Source: Lachnospiraceae bacterium (GTDB lineage: Bacteria > Bacillota > Clostridia > Lachnospirales > Lachnospiraceae). Taken from it: 64,000 nt of DNA. The notes beneath the pieces are model-generated. The model did no database searches, was not told the origin of the DNA, and saw only the letters and a list, made by a program, of their open reading frames with translations. Positions 53,162-60,228 of the stretch are shown in pieces. The stretch lies in assembly GCA_017550165.1 (NCBI GenBank), contig JAFZQH010000013.1, positions 27,063-91,062 of the forward strand. Reading direction: 5' to 3'. The stretch's first letter is position 1. Every line of letters starts with the position of its first letter. The position numbers and the translations under genes were made by a program.

Positions 53162-54754
53162 TCAGTTGTTTCTGCCGAATTCCGATAGGACCAGCCCCTC
53201 ATTTCTCTCCAATGTCATACCGACGCTCCAGGCATTTATAAAGAGAAGAAGGGGGTTCCCCTTAAGATCTTTGATCTTTTTCATGTCAGATGTGCCGCTG
53301 ATCTTGTCAAGATCTATCTCCGGGTTCTCGATCCACCTTATATGCTCGTAGGGCAGGTTCTCCAATATGATCTCCACGTTATATTCGTTCTCCAGCCTGA
53401 ATTTTAATACGTCAAACTGCAGCACGCCCACTACGCCCACGATGATCTCCTCCATTCCGGTGTTATATTCCTGGAATATCTGGATGGCTCCCTCCTGGGC
53501 TATCTGGGTAATACCCTTGATAAACTGCTTACGTTTCATGGTATCCACCTGCCGCACTCTTGCAAAATGCTCCGGGGCAAATGTGGGGATCCCCTCAAAC
53601 CTGAATACGTCCTTCTTTGTACAAAGGGTATCTCCTATGGAAAAAATGCCGGGATCGAAGACCCCTATGATATCCCCTGCAAATGCCTCATCCAGGATCT
53701 TACGCTCCGACGCCATAAGCTGCTGGGGCTGGGACAGCTTGATCTTGCGGCCTCCCTGCACATGGGTTACCTCCCGCTCGGGATCGAAACGTCCCGAACA
53801 TATCCTCATGAAGGCGATGCGGTCTCTGTGGGCCTTATTCATGTTGGCCTGTATCTTAAAGACAAATGCCGAAAAATCTTCATCAAAGGGGTCTATCACA
53901 CCCTCATCCGAGGTCCGGGGAAGAGGAGATGTAGTCATCTTCAGGAAATGGATCAAAAAATTCTCAACCCCGAAATTCGTCAGGGCAGATCCGAAAAATA
54001 CCGGGGAAAGTTCTCCCTTGCTGACCAGTTCCTGATCAAATTCGGCTCCTGCACCGTCTAAAAGTTCTATCTCTTCAAGAAGCTTGTCCTTGGCCTCACT
54101 TCCTATCTCTGCCTCGAGCTCACTGCTGTCCAGATCTATGATCTTTGCATGACCCTCCTTGGTTCCCTTCTGCGTGTCTGAAAATGTGGTAACCTGCCTG
54201 GTATTCCGATCGTACACCCCTTTAAAACCTTTACCGGACCCAATGGGCCAGTTAACGGGGCAGGTGGCGATACCCAGCTCATTTTCGATCTCATCCAAAA
54301 GTTCGAAGCTGTCATTGGCATCCCGGTCCATCTTATTGATAAAGGTAAAAATGGGTATGTGCCTCATTACACACACCTTAAAAAGCTTCCTGGTCTGGGC
54401 CTCAACACCCTTGGAGCCGTCTATTACCATAACCGCCGAATCCGCTGCCATCAGGGTACGATAGGTATCCTCTGAGAAATCCTGGTGTCCCGGGGTATCC
54501 AGGATATTTATACAATATCCGTCGTACTCAAACTGCAGCACCGAGGATGTAACCGAGATTCCTCTCTGTTTCTCTATCTCCATCCAGTCGGACACCGCAT
54601 GCCTGGCCGTAGCCTTACCCTTAACGGATCCCGCCAGGTTAATGGCGCCCCCGTATAAAAGGAATTTCTCCGTCAAAGTGGTCTTACCCGCATCCGGGTG
54701 AGATATTATGGCAAATGTTCTCCTTCTTTCGATTTCCTTTTTATAATCTGACAT
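53162..54754 (-). CDS. prfC: peptide chain release factor 3
   Basis: 530 residues, usual length. Translational GTPase that recycles RF1/RF2. G1 AIISHPDAGKTTLTEKFLL, the RGISVTSSVLQF switch, G3 DTPGHQDFSEDT and G4 NKMDRD, then the RF3-specific ILDEAFAGDIIGV and C-terminal domains. ATG at 54754. Preceded by a small gene of unknown function at 54776 with a gap of 21 bases, so perhaps co-transcribed. Confidence 0.96.
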   Translation of the reverse strand: MSDYKKEIERRRTFAIISHPDAGKTTLTEKFLLYGGAINLAGSVKGKATARHAVSDWMEIEKQRGISVTSSVLQFEYDGYCINILDTPGHQDFSEDTYRTLMAADSAVMVIDGSKGVEAQTRKLFKVCVMRHIPIFTFINKMDRDANDSFELLDEIENELGIATCPVNWPIGSGKGFKGVYDRNTRQVTTFSDTQKGTKEGHAKIIDLDSSELEAEIGSEAKDKLLEEIELLDGAGAEFDQELVSKGELSPVFFGSALTNFGVENFLIHFLKMTTSPLPRTSDEGVIDPFDEDFSAFVFKIQANMNKAHRDRIAFMRICSGRFDPEREVTHVQGGRKIKLSQPQQLMASERKILDEAFAGDIIGVFDPGIFSIGDTLCTKKDVFRFEGIPTFAPEHFARVRQVDTMKRKQFIKGITQIAQEGAIQIFQEYNTGMEEIIVGVVGVLQFDVLKFRLENEYNVEIILENLPYEHIRWIENPEIDLDKISGTSDMKKIKDLKGNPLLLFINAWSVGMTLERNEGLVLSEFGRNN

Positions 54755-54775
54755 ATCCTACTCTCGTTTCTGTGA

Positions 54776-55012
54776 TCATCTCGTATCAGTATCTTTTGCT
54801 TTCTTACCGGGAGCGGGCTCCGACGAACTTTTAGCTTCCTGCTCTGCCCGGACCTCCTCCGCGATCTTTTCAACCTCTTCCCTGCTCAGGCGGTAATCAT
54901 ACTCCTGCATTATCCGCTCAACAGAATAGCCGCGGTTAAGCAAATGCTTAACCGCGCCTGTGTATGCAAAACCTTTTACGAAATTCCCTAATGCGTCCTC
55001 AAATGCACCCAT
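54776..55012 (-). CDS. small protein of unknown function
   Basis: 78 residues, soluble. N-terminal ALGNFVKGFAYTGAVKHLLNRGYS, then VERIMQEYDYRLSREEVEKIAEEV, a helical, helix-turn-helix-like stretch, and a Lys/Ser/Ala tail. I do not recognise it. It sits between the ABC permease and prfC with short gaps (18 and 21 bases), so it is probably in the same transcript. ATG at 55012 with AGAGGG six bases upstream supports a real gene. Confidence 0.65.
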   Translation of the reverse strand: MGAFEDALGNFVKGFAYTGAVKHLLNRGYSVERIMQEYDYRLSREEVEKIAEEVRAEQEAKSSSEPAPGKKAKDTDTR

Positions 55013-55030
55013 ATTTAACCCTCTGAGTCA

Positions 55031-55720
55031 CTACCTGTCGCCGCTTCGCAGTCTTCTCTCCATCCTGTTGACCAGGGTCTGGAAGATCATGACCATGATA
55101 AGGTAAATGAGCGCCACTGCGATAAGAGGCATAAAGGGCTCATATGTACGGCTTCTGATGATATCTCCGCCCTTGGTGAGATCCTGCAGGGCGATATAGC
55201 CTGCAACGGAGGTCTCTTTAAGCAGGACTATGAACTCATTTCCCAGGGCAGGAAGTACATTTTTAAATGCCTGAGGCATGATAATGTGGCGCATGGTCTG
55301 GACATAGTTAAACCCAAGGCTCCTGCCTGCCTCGAACTGTCCCTTGTCGATGGACATGATGCCGGATCGGAAGATCTCAGCCACATAAGCGCTGGAATTG
55401 ATACCAAAGGCAAATACAGCGACGATAACCTTATCGATATCCACAGCTGCAAATATAACATAGTAAATGATCAGAAGCTGGACAACCACAGGTGTTCCTC
55501 TGATAATGGTAATGTATACCTTACAAATGGCGTTAGGGATCTTACAGGTGCCGTTCAACTCATAAGTAGATCTGATGGCAGCGATTATAAAGCCTACCAC
55601 GATCCCTATGATAAGCGCCAAGAATGTGACCTGGAGTGTAACCCCCAGGCCATTTAACAAATATTTCCATCTGTTATCCTGTATAAAATTCTGAGTAAAT
55701 TTTTCTATAAATATATCCAT
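55031..55720 (-). CDS. amino-acid-type ABC transporter permease
   Basis: 229 residues with about five membrane helices, HisM/GlnP family: NGLGVTLQVTFLALIIGIVVG, RGTPVVVQLLIIYY, and the EAA loop FEAGRSLGFNYVQTMRHIIMPQAFKN. Imports a polar amino acid or related solute together with a binding protein and ATPase. The ATG shares one base with the stop of the binding-protein gene (TAATG), so they are coupled. The expected ATPase gene is not next to it. Confidence 0.93.
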   Translation of the reverse strand: MDIFIEKFTQNFIQDNRWKYLLNGLGVTLQVTFLALIIGIVVGFIIAAIRSTYELNGTCKIPNAICKVYITIIRGTPVVVQLLIIYYVIFAAVDIDKVIVAVFAFGINSSAYVAEIFRSGIMSIDKGQFEAGRSLGFNYVQTMRHIIMPQAFKNVLPALGNEFIVLLKETSVAGYIALQDLTKGGDIIRSRTYEPFMPLIAVALIYLIMVMIFQTLVNRMERRLRSGDR

Positions 55721-56652
55721 TATTCTTTTACGATGATAACCTGACGTCCGGTGTAGTATGTATCAGAAAAATCAACGTTTTTCTTACGATCCTCTGTTAC
55801 GGTCATACCTGCAACACCCACATCGATCTTGCCTGACTGAACGGCACCGATGATGGAATCAAACTCCATGTTCTCGATCTTTAGATCCATTCCCAGCTTG
55901 TCAGCGATAGCCTGCATCATATCTGCATCGATACCTATAACCTGACCGTCTTCGATGAACTCATAGGGCGGGAATTCAGCATTTGTCCCCATAACGATCT
56001 TGCCATTGGGATAGCTTGTTGCAGTAGATTTATATCTTTCAGCATTGGGATTGTCCCCATTGTTTATGTAGTACTTAACGATCTTGTCAAGAGTACCGTC
56101 TGCCTTAAGCTCTGATAATGCCTTGTTGATCTTATCACGAAGGCCGTCAGCTCTGTCCTTCTTAATGGCGATAGCATAGTCTTCCTGAACATAATCGGTA
56201 TCAAGGATCTTCAGTCCGGGTACTGACTTGATGAATTCCTTAGCAGGCTCGTTATCGATAACCACTGCATCGATCTTGCCCTGAGACAGTGCCATAACGG
56301 CCTCTGCGCCCTTGCTGTAACGCTCAACCTTTACATCTCCAAGCTCCTTATCATCGGATACGAACAAGTCCCCTGTGGTACCTGTCTGTACACCGACCTT
56401 CTTGTCCTTAAGGTCTGCCGGGCTGTTAATGCCTGATCCGCCGGCTGATGCGCTTGAAGCTGCTGCTGAAGAAGCCGCTGCGCTTGATCCTGCTGCACTT
56501 GAAGCAGCCGCACTTGATCCTGCCACACTTGATCCTGCCGCACTTGAAGCAGCTGAACTTGATCCGCCTGTGCTTCCGCCGCAGGCTGTCATTCCGAAGA
56601 TCATGGCAGTAGCCATTGCCAATGTAATAACGCTTCTTAATGTCTTTTTCAT
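55720..56652 (-). CDS. amino-acid-type ABC transporter substrate-binding lipoprotein
   Basis: 310 residues. Lipobox GMTAC with the lipidated Cys at residue 24, then a low-complexity Ala/Ser/Gly linker (about 28-73), then a periplasmic-binding-protein type 2 domain (LKDKKVGVQTGTTGDLFV, KIDAVVIDNEPAKEFI, IVMGTNAEFPPYEFIEDGQVIGIDADMMQAIADKLG in two stretches, KIDVGVAGMTVTEDRKKNVDFSDTYY). The ligand is a polar amino acid by family. The linker of AASS-type repeats is unusually long and may vary between strains. Confidence 0.93.
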   Translation of the reverse strand: MKKTLRSVITLAMATAMIFGMTACGGSTGGSSSAASSAAGSSVAGSSAAASSAAGSSAAASSAAASSASAGGSGINSPADLKDKKVGVQTGTTGDLFVSDDKELGDVKVERYSKGAEAVMALSQGKIDAVVIDNEPAKEFIKSVPGLKILDTDYVQEDYAIAIKKDRADGLRDKINKALSELKADGTLDKIVKYYINNGDNPNAERYKSTATSYPNGKIVMGTNAEFPPYEFIEDGQVIGIDADMMQAIADKLGMDLKIENMEFDSIIGAVQSGKIDVGVAGMTVTEDRKKNVDFSDTYYTGRQVIIVKE

Positions 56653-56707
56653 AATTTACCTCGTCTCCCTTTAATATTATCGAATAGTATTATAAGTATC
56701 AAATCTC

Positions 56708-56899
56708 CTAGTCCGCTGCATCAATGATGACAACGCTTTTGGTGAGGTCGGCCATGGATATGCGACCCAGAACTTTTCTGACTTCTCCGATGATATCAAC
56801 CAAAGTGATCTCATCACCATCTACGGTGATCTTGGTAATATTATCGCAAATGATCTGATCCTTACTCTCAGTATTCCTGTATGCTGTTGCTAAACACAT
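56708..56899 (-). CDS. CooT family nickel-binding protein
   Basis: 63 residues, starting MCLATAYR, with a Cys directly after the initiator Met, the nickel ligand of the CooT dimer. The rest (KITVDGDEITLVDIIGEVRKVLGRISMADLTKSVVIID) fits the small beta-barrel CooT fold. CooT feeds nickel to carbon monoxide dehydrogenase. Here the neighbours are His- and Cys-tailed proteins and, a few kb on, the acetyl-CoA synthase genes, so a role in CODH/ACS maturation is likely. ATG at 56899 with AAGGAGG upstream. Confidence 0.85.
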   Translation of the reverse strand: MCLATAYRNTESKDQIICDNITKITVDGDEITLVDIIGEVRKVLGRISMADLTKSVVIIDAAD

Positions 56900-56956
56900 A
56901 TCTGCCGCCTCCTTATATGAATTCCTTTACATGCTGTGAACGTTGTTATACAGCGT

Positions 56957-57412
56957 TTACATATTATGAGCCTTAACTATCTCTAACGCGTGTGCCAGTT
57001 TTGCGTTACCCTGCTTGAAGAACTCAACACCCTCAAGTATCTCCTTCGCCGGCTCCGGGAATCCTGCTTCCTTGATCTTCTCAGCAGTTCCAACCAGTTC
57101 CTCCGCATGATGCTCATTATGCTCAAGCATGTACGAAAGAAGGGCTACGTTAGGATCCTTGCTGCCACCTTCATGGCTGTGGCAATGTCCGTGAGTATGG
57201 TCATGTCCGTGCTCACCGTCATGAGTATGCGCATGCTCTGATTCTACATGATCATGATCACCGCTGTGCTCATGGGTGTGCGAATGAACGTGATGGTGGC
57301 TGTGGGTAGTGCCGTCCGCATGGGTATGCTCGTGGCTGTGAACGTGCTCGTGCTCGTGTGAATGCTCATGGTCATGTGTATGCCCATGCTCGTGTGTATG
57401 GTCGTGACTCAT
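56957..57412 (-). CDS. His-rich metal-binding protein, tail form 1
   Basis: 151 residues. The first 80 hold 35 His, mostly as HxH with Asp, Glu, Ser and Thr, and contain a HADGTTHSH segment. The last 65 form a helical domain (LSYMLEHNEHHAEELV, EKIKEAGFPEPAKEILEGVEFFKQGNAKLAHALEIVKAH). The same domain, aligned without gaps, ends the protein at 57444. No signal peptide, so the protein is cytosolic. The tail could hold many nickel, zinc or copper ions. Next to CooT and near ACS genes, nickel storage or delivery is the simplest guess. ATG at 57412 after AAAGGAGG. Confidence 0.82.
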   Translation of the reverse strand: MSHDHTHEHGHTHDHEHSHEHEHVHSHEHTHADGTTHSHHHVHSHTHEHSGDHDHVESEHAHTHDGEHGHDHTHGHCHSHEGGSKDPNVALLSYMLEHNEHHAEELVGTAEKIKEAGFPEPAKEILEGVEFFKQGNAKLAHALEIVKAHNM

Positions 57413-57443
57413 ATTATATCAATCCTCCTTTAGACTCACTTTT

Positions 57444-57755
57444 TCATTGTTTTAACATATCTTTCGCAATACCGATAAGCATATTTCCCTTTTCAAATTC
57501 GGGGATGGCTTTTCGAAGCTTATCTGCGACATCGACTCTTCCTGCTTTCTCAAGGTCCTTAACATATGCGTCAAGTTTCAAGGCTATAACCTGATTCTGC
57601 CGGTAGGTCAGTTCAAGATAATCTGTCATGGTCCGCTCTCCCGGCTCCGGGATATTGCCGTGGGCACAACCGCCATTGCCGTCGCTTGATGCACACTGGC
57701 TGCAATCATGGCCTGCCGATTCGCAATCACTGGTAATACGGTTTTCCTCACACAT
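57444..57755 (-). CDS. Cys-rich small protein, tail form 2, paralog of the His-rich protein
   Basis: 103 residues. The N-terminal 35 hold five Cys (2, 11, 18, 21, 30) and two His, including a CSQC pair, so a metal-binding or iron-sulfur tail is possible. The C-terminal domain (YLELTYRQNQVIALKLDAYV, LEKAGRVDVADKLRKAIPEFEKGN) lines up with the His-rich protein end: AG, then the A..L...I..F..GN pattern at the same spacing. So one domain carries two alternative metal tails. ATG at 57755 with GGGAGG upstream; an unusual structured element lies before it. Confidence 0.8.
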   Translation of the reverse strand: MCEENRITSDCESAGHDCSQCASSDGNGGCAHGNIPEPGERTMTDYLELTYRQNQVIALKLDAYVKDLEKAGRVDVADKLRKAIPEFEKGNMLIGIAKDMLKQ

Positions 57756-57774
57756 GTTATTTCCTCCCTATTTC

Positions 57775-57960
57775 TTATGAAATGAAATACGAATTGCTAC
57801 GCAGCTAAAGCTGCTCCCGCAATTCTACGTACATTCGGAATCCGCTGATTTTTCTTTGAAAAATCGCTACTTCCTCATGTACGTTCGGTCCTCAAGGTTT
57901 TATGACTCCCTGTGCGAGCACAGTCGTCATAAAACTTTTCGTCCCTATATCATTTCATAA
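57775..57960. mobile_element. 186-bp structured element with terminal inverted repeats (MITE-like)
   Basis: The ends TTATGAAATGAAATA (57775) and TATATCATTTCATAA (57946) are inverted copies with one mismatch in 15. Inside are at least three hairpins: AATTGC/GCAATT, GATTTTTC/GAAAAATC and GTTTTATGAC/GTCATAAAAC (57897-57935). There is no coding frame. The right end supplies the last codons and stop of the CsoR-like gene. A non-autonomous element or a structured RNA are both possible. Confidence 0.65.
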
Positions 57961-58360
57961 ATTTATCTATAGCCTCATACAATTCTTCAAGAGCGGCCTC
58001 GTCGCCGTGTTCTACCGCATCCACTACGCAGTGTTTTATATGCTCCTGAAGTATTACTTTTCCTGTGTTATTGATGGCTGACTTTACTGCGGCCAACTGG
58101 ATAAGCACTTCCGCGCAATCTCTGTCTTCATCCACCATCCGCTTAACAGACTCCAGATGTCCTATAGCTCTGGCCAGTCTATTGGATACCTTTTTTACGT
58201 GTTCCTTTGAGTGGTGGTGCCCGTGCTCTCCATGATGGCTGTGGGTAATAACAGTGCCGTCCTCCAGTACATGGGTATGTGATTCGCCATCATGGCAATG
58301 CTCATGATGATGATCATGTGTATGGTCATGGTCATGGAAATGTGTTTTATGCTCGCTCAT
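57950..58360 (-). CDS. CsoR/RcnR family metal-sensing repressor with His-rich N-terminal tail
   Basis: 136 residues. Residues 1-50 hold 20 His (including HVLEDGTVITHSH); residues 53-136 are a CsoR-type four-helix domain. The metal site is Cys82, His107 and Cys111, with the 25 and 4 residue spacing of the copper sensor CsoR, but nickel sensors share this fold with other ligands. It probably represses the following genes (Cys-tail, His-tail, CooT) until metal binds. The tail is unusual in this family and may raise metal sensitivity or also store metal. ATG at 58360 after AGGGGA. Confidence 0.87.
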   Translation of the reverse strand: MSEHKTHFHDHDHTHDHHHEHCHDGESHTHVLEDGTVITHSHHGEHGHHHSKEHVKKVSNRLARAIGHLESVKRMVDEDRDCAEVLIQLAAVKSAINNTGKVILQEHIKHCVVDAVEHGDEAALEELYEAIDKFMK

Positions 58361-58404
58361 TTCAAGTCCCCTATTAATTTTTACTCTGATATATACAACA
58401 AAAT

Positions 58405-58433
58405 ATTATATCATCTTATTTACTAAAAATAAA
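58405..58433 (-). promoter_or_regulatory. possible promoter of the metal module
   Basis: Minus strand: consensus -10 TATAAT at 58405, weak -35 TTTATT 17 bases upstream, right after the terminator of the corrinoid gene. Confidence 0.5.
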
Positions 58434-58468
58434 CAAAAAAATGGGGGTATGTTTTACATACCCCCCAT
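58430..58468 (-). terminator. terminator of the corrinoid protein gene
   Basis: ATGGGGGGTATG and CATACCCCCAT form a stem with a short loop, followed by seven T on the minus strand. Confidence 0.9.
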
Positions 58469-58484
58469 TATGTCGTAACATGAA

Positions 58485-59117
58485 TTATACTAAAGTCTTA
58501 GCAACCTGAGCTGCAGAAGCTGCGTCCTGTGTATAAGCATCAGCACCAATCTCATCAGCGAATTCCTGAGTGATAGGAGCTCCACCAACCATGATCTTAA
58601 CCTGGCTCTGAAGACCTGCATCGATGATAGCCTTAACGGTATCCTTCATAGCAGGCATTGTAGTTGTAAGAAGTGCGGATACACCAACAACCTTGCAGTC
58701 CGGGTTCTCCTTGATAGCCTCAACAAATTTCTCAGCAGGAACATCAACACCGAGGTCGATAACTTCGAAGCCTGCAGACTCGATCATCATAGCAACCAGG
58801 TTCTTACCGATATCATGTAAGTCACCTGCAACTGTACCGATGATGTATTTACCGATAGTAGCTGAGCTGTCGCCTGCCAAATGAGGCTTAAGCACCTCAA
58901 CACCCTTCTTCATGGCACGAGCTGCAACAAGCATCTCGGGAACGAAGATCTCGTTCTTCTTGAACTTATCACCAACAACACCCATAGCGTCGATCATACC
59001 AACGTTAAGGATCTCTGTGGGATCACAACCTTCCTTGATAGCTTCCTCAACAAGACCACCAACGATCTTAGCTTTTCCCGCTTCAACAGCAGCAGCGATT
59101 TCATCAATTTTTGACAT
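58485..59117 (-). CDS. corrinoid protein, methyltransferase type (MtbC/MtvC-like)
   Basis: 210 residues: an N-terminal helical cap (about 1-85) and a B12-binding Rossmann-like domain (about 90-210) with the base-off histidine motif GDLHDIGKNL, then SALLTTTM and GGAPIT. It carries the methyl group on cobalt between a substrate-specific methyltransferase (MT1) and a methyl-H4folate methyltransferase. The partner is the gene at 59245; no MT1 (for example for methanol, vanillate or methylamine) is in the window, so the methyl donor is unknown. Strong ribosome site AAAGGAGG. Confidence 0.92.
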   Translation of the reverse strand: MSKIDEIAAAVEAGKAKIVGGLVEEAIKEGCDPTEILNVGMIDAMGVVGDKFKKNEIFVPEMLVAARAMKKGVEVLKPHLAGDSSATIGKYIIGTVAGDLHDIGKNLVAMMIESAGFEVIDLGVDVPAEKFVEAIKENPDCKVVGVSALLTTTMPAMKDTVKAIIDAGLQSQVKIMVGGAPITQEFADEIGADAYTQDAASAAQVAKTLV

Positions 59118-59172
59118 AATTTTGTCCTCCTTTGTTTTGATAAATAATTCCCTTTTGGTTTTATTTAAGAAA

Positions 59173-59209
59173 ACTATGCCGCTGCTATTTGGCGAAACAG
59201 CAGCATAGT
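59173..59209 (-). terminator. terminator between MeTr1 and the corrinoid gene
   Basis: ACTATGCTGCTG pairs with a CAGCGGCATAGT-type arm, then TTTTCTT on the minus strand. It probably makes the corrinoid gene subject to readthrough or a separate promoter. Confidence 0.72.
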
Positions 59210-59244
59210 ACTCTTACGTAATGCGAAGATGCGTATCTTCCTTT

Positions 59245-60051
59245 TTATTTCTGTGGCGGTCCGAATAATCCGTCACGATAAGCACTGATGTACTCCATGC
59301 AGTAATCGTCCATACCAAGCATAGCCTCTGTAGCATAGATCATACCGATAAGGTCTCTGTTGGTCGGATCGAAGATAGCAGAATCAAGACCGGAGTTCAT
59401 TGAAAGAACTGTAAAGGCCTGATTAAGGATCTTTCTTACGGGCAGGTTAAAGGAAATGTTGGATACAGCACCTGTGATATGGATGGTAGGATACTGCTTC
59501 TTGATCTCCTGCATAACTGATGTAACCATGTTGATACCGTCCTCAGCAGTGCAAAGCATCTCAATAAGGGGATCGATATGAATACGGCTGGGATCGATGT
59601 TGTACTTCTTAACTTCTGCCATAAGGTCAGCAAATACCGAAAGTCTCTTCTCAGCAGTCTGTGGGATACCTGTATCGTCGCAGAGAAGTGCGCATACTTC
59701 CCACTCTGTATCAGCAATAACGGGAAGAACAACCTGAGCCTTGTCACCCTCCATGGAAATGGAGTTGATAAGTCCGGGCTTGTTACAGAACTTCATTGCC
59801 TCAACACAAACTCTGGGGTTCGGGCTGTCAACAGCGATAGGTGTATCTGTAACTTCCTGTACCAGGTCGATAAGCCACTTCATTGTCTCAACTTCTATAT
59901 CATCCTCAACGGAAGCACATACGTCGATAAATGTAGCGTTAGCCTCTGTCTGGATCTTAGCAAGATGCTTGATAAGTTCTGCATCCTTTTCAGCAATAGC
60001 CTTAGCTACTGATGGGATCGATCCGTTAATCTTTTCACCAATGATGATCAT
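59245..60051 (-). CDS. methyltetrahydrofolate:corrinoid methyltransferase 1 (MtvA/MtgA-like)
   Basis: 268 residues, pterin-binding TIM barrel. Starts MIIIGEKINGSIPSVAKAI; core segments ATFIDVCASVEDD, TPIAVDSPNPRVC, IHIDPLIEML and ITGAVSNISFNLPVRK. It moves a methyl group between a corrinoid protein and tetrahydrofolate. It differs from the AcsE-type enzyme at 62745 and is paired by position with the corrinoid protein at 58485, so it should serve an O- or N-demethylation route rather than the acetyl-CoA synthase itself. It has a promoter at 60125. Confidence 0.87.
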   Translation of the reverse strand: MIIIGEKINGSIPSVAKAIAEKDAELIKHLAKIQTEANATFIDVCASVEDDIEVETMKWLIDLVQEVTDTPIAVDSPNPRVCVEAMKFCNKPGLINSISMEGDKAQVVLPVIADTEWEVCALLCDDTGIPQTAEKRLSVFADLMAEVKKYNIDPSRIHIDPLIEMLCTAEDGINMVTSVMQEIKKQYPTIHITGAVSNISFNLPVRKILNQAFTVLSMNSGLDSAIFDPTNRDLIGMIYATEAMLGMDDYCMEYISAYRDGLFGPPQK

Positions 60052-60124
60052 TAATAAATCCTCCTAAAAACTCATTTTGTTCAATTTCACGGGAACCAAC
60101 CGAAAATAGTTCCTCACCTTAGAT

Positions 60125-60153
60125 ATTTTATAGCATAGAGCGAAAAAAGTCAA
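60125..60153 (-). promoter_or_regulatory. promoter of MeTr1
   Basis: Minus strand: -35 TTGACT, 17-base spacer, -10 TAAAAT, about 70 bases before the start. Confidence 0.7.
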
Positions 60154-60228
60154 TGTATTTGATTAAACAATCGGGCCGATAAACCAGTCATTTTTTGTGC
60201 TCTCAATACCAATAATTATTGACATCTT

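Noticed and set aside
53367..54035. 222-residue plus-strand frame
   Set aside because: Antisense to prfC, with no recognisable motif.
60052..60228. cobalamin riboswitch before the corrinoid methyltransferase
   Set aside because: The leader is about 70 bases and shows no B12-box-like segment or the expected fold; only a promoter was found.
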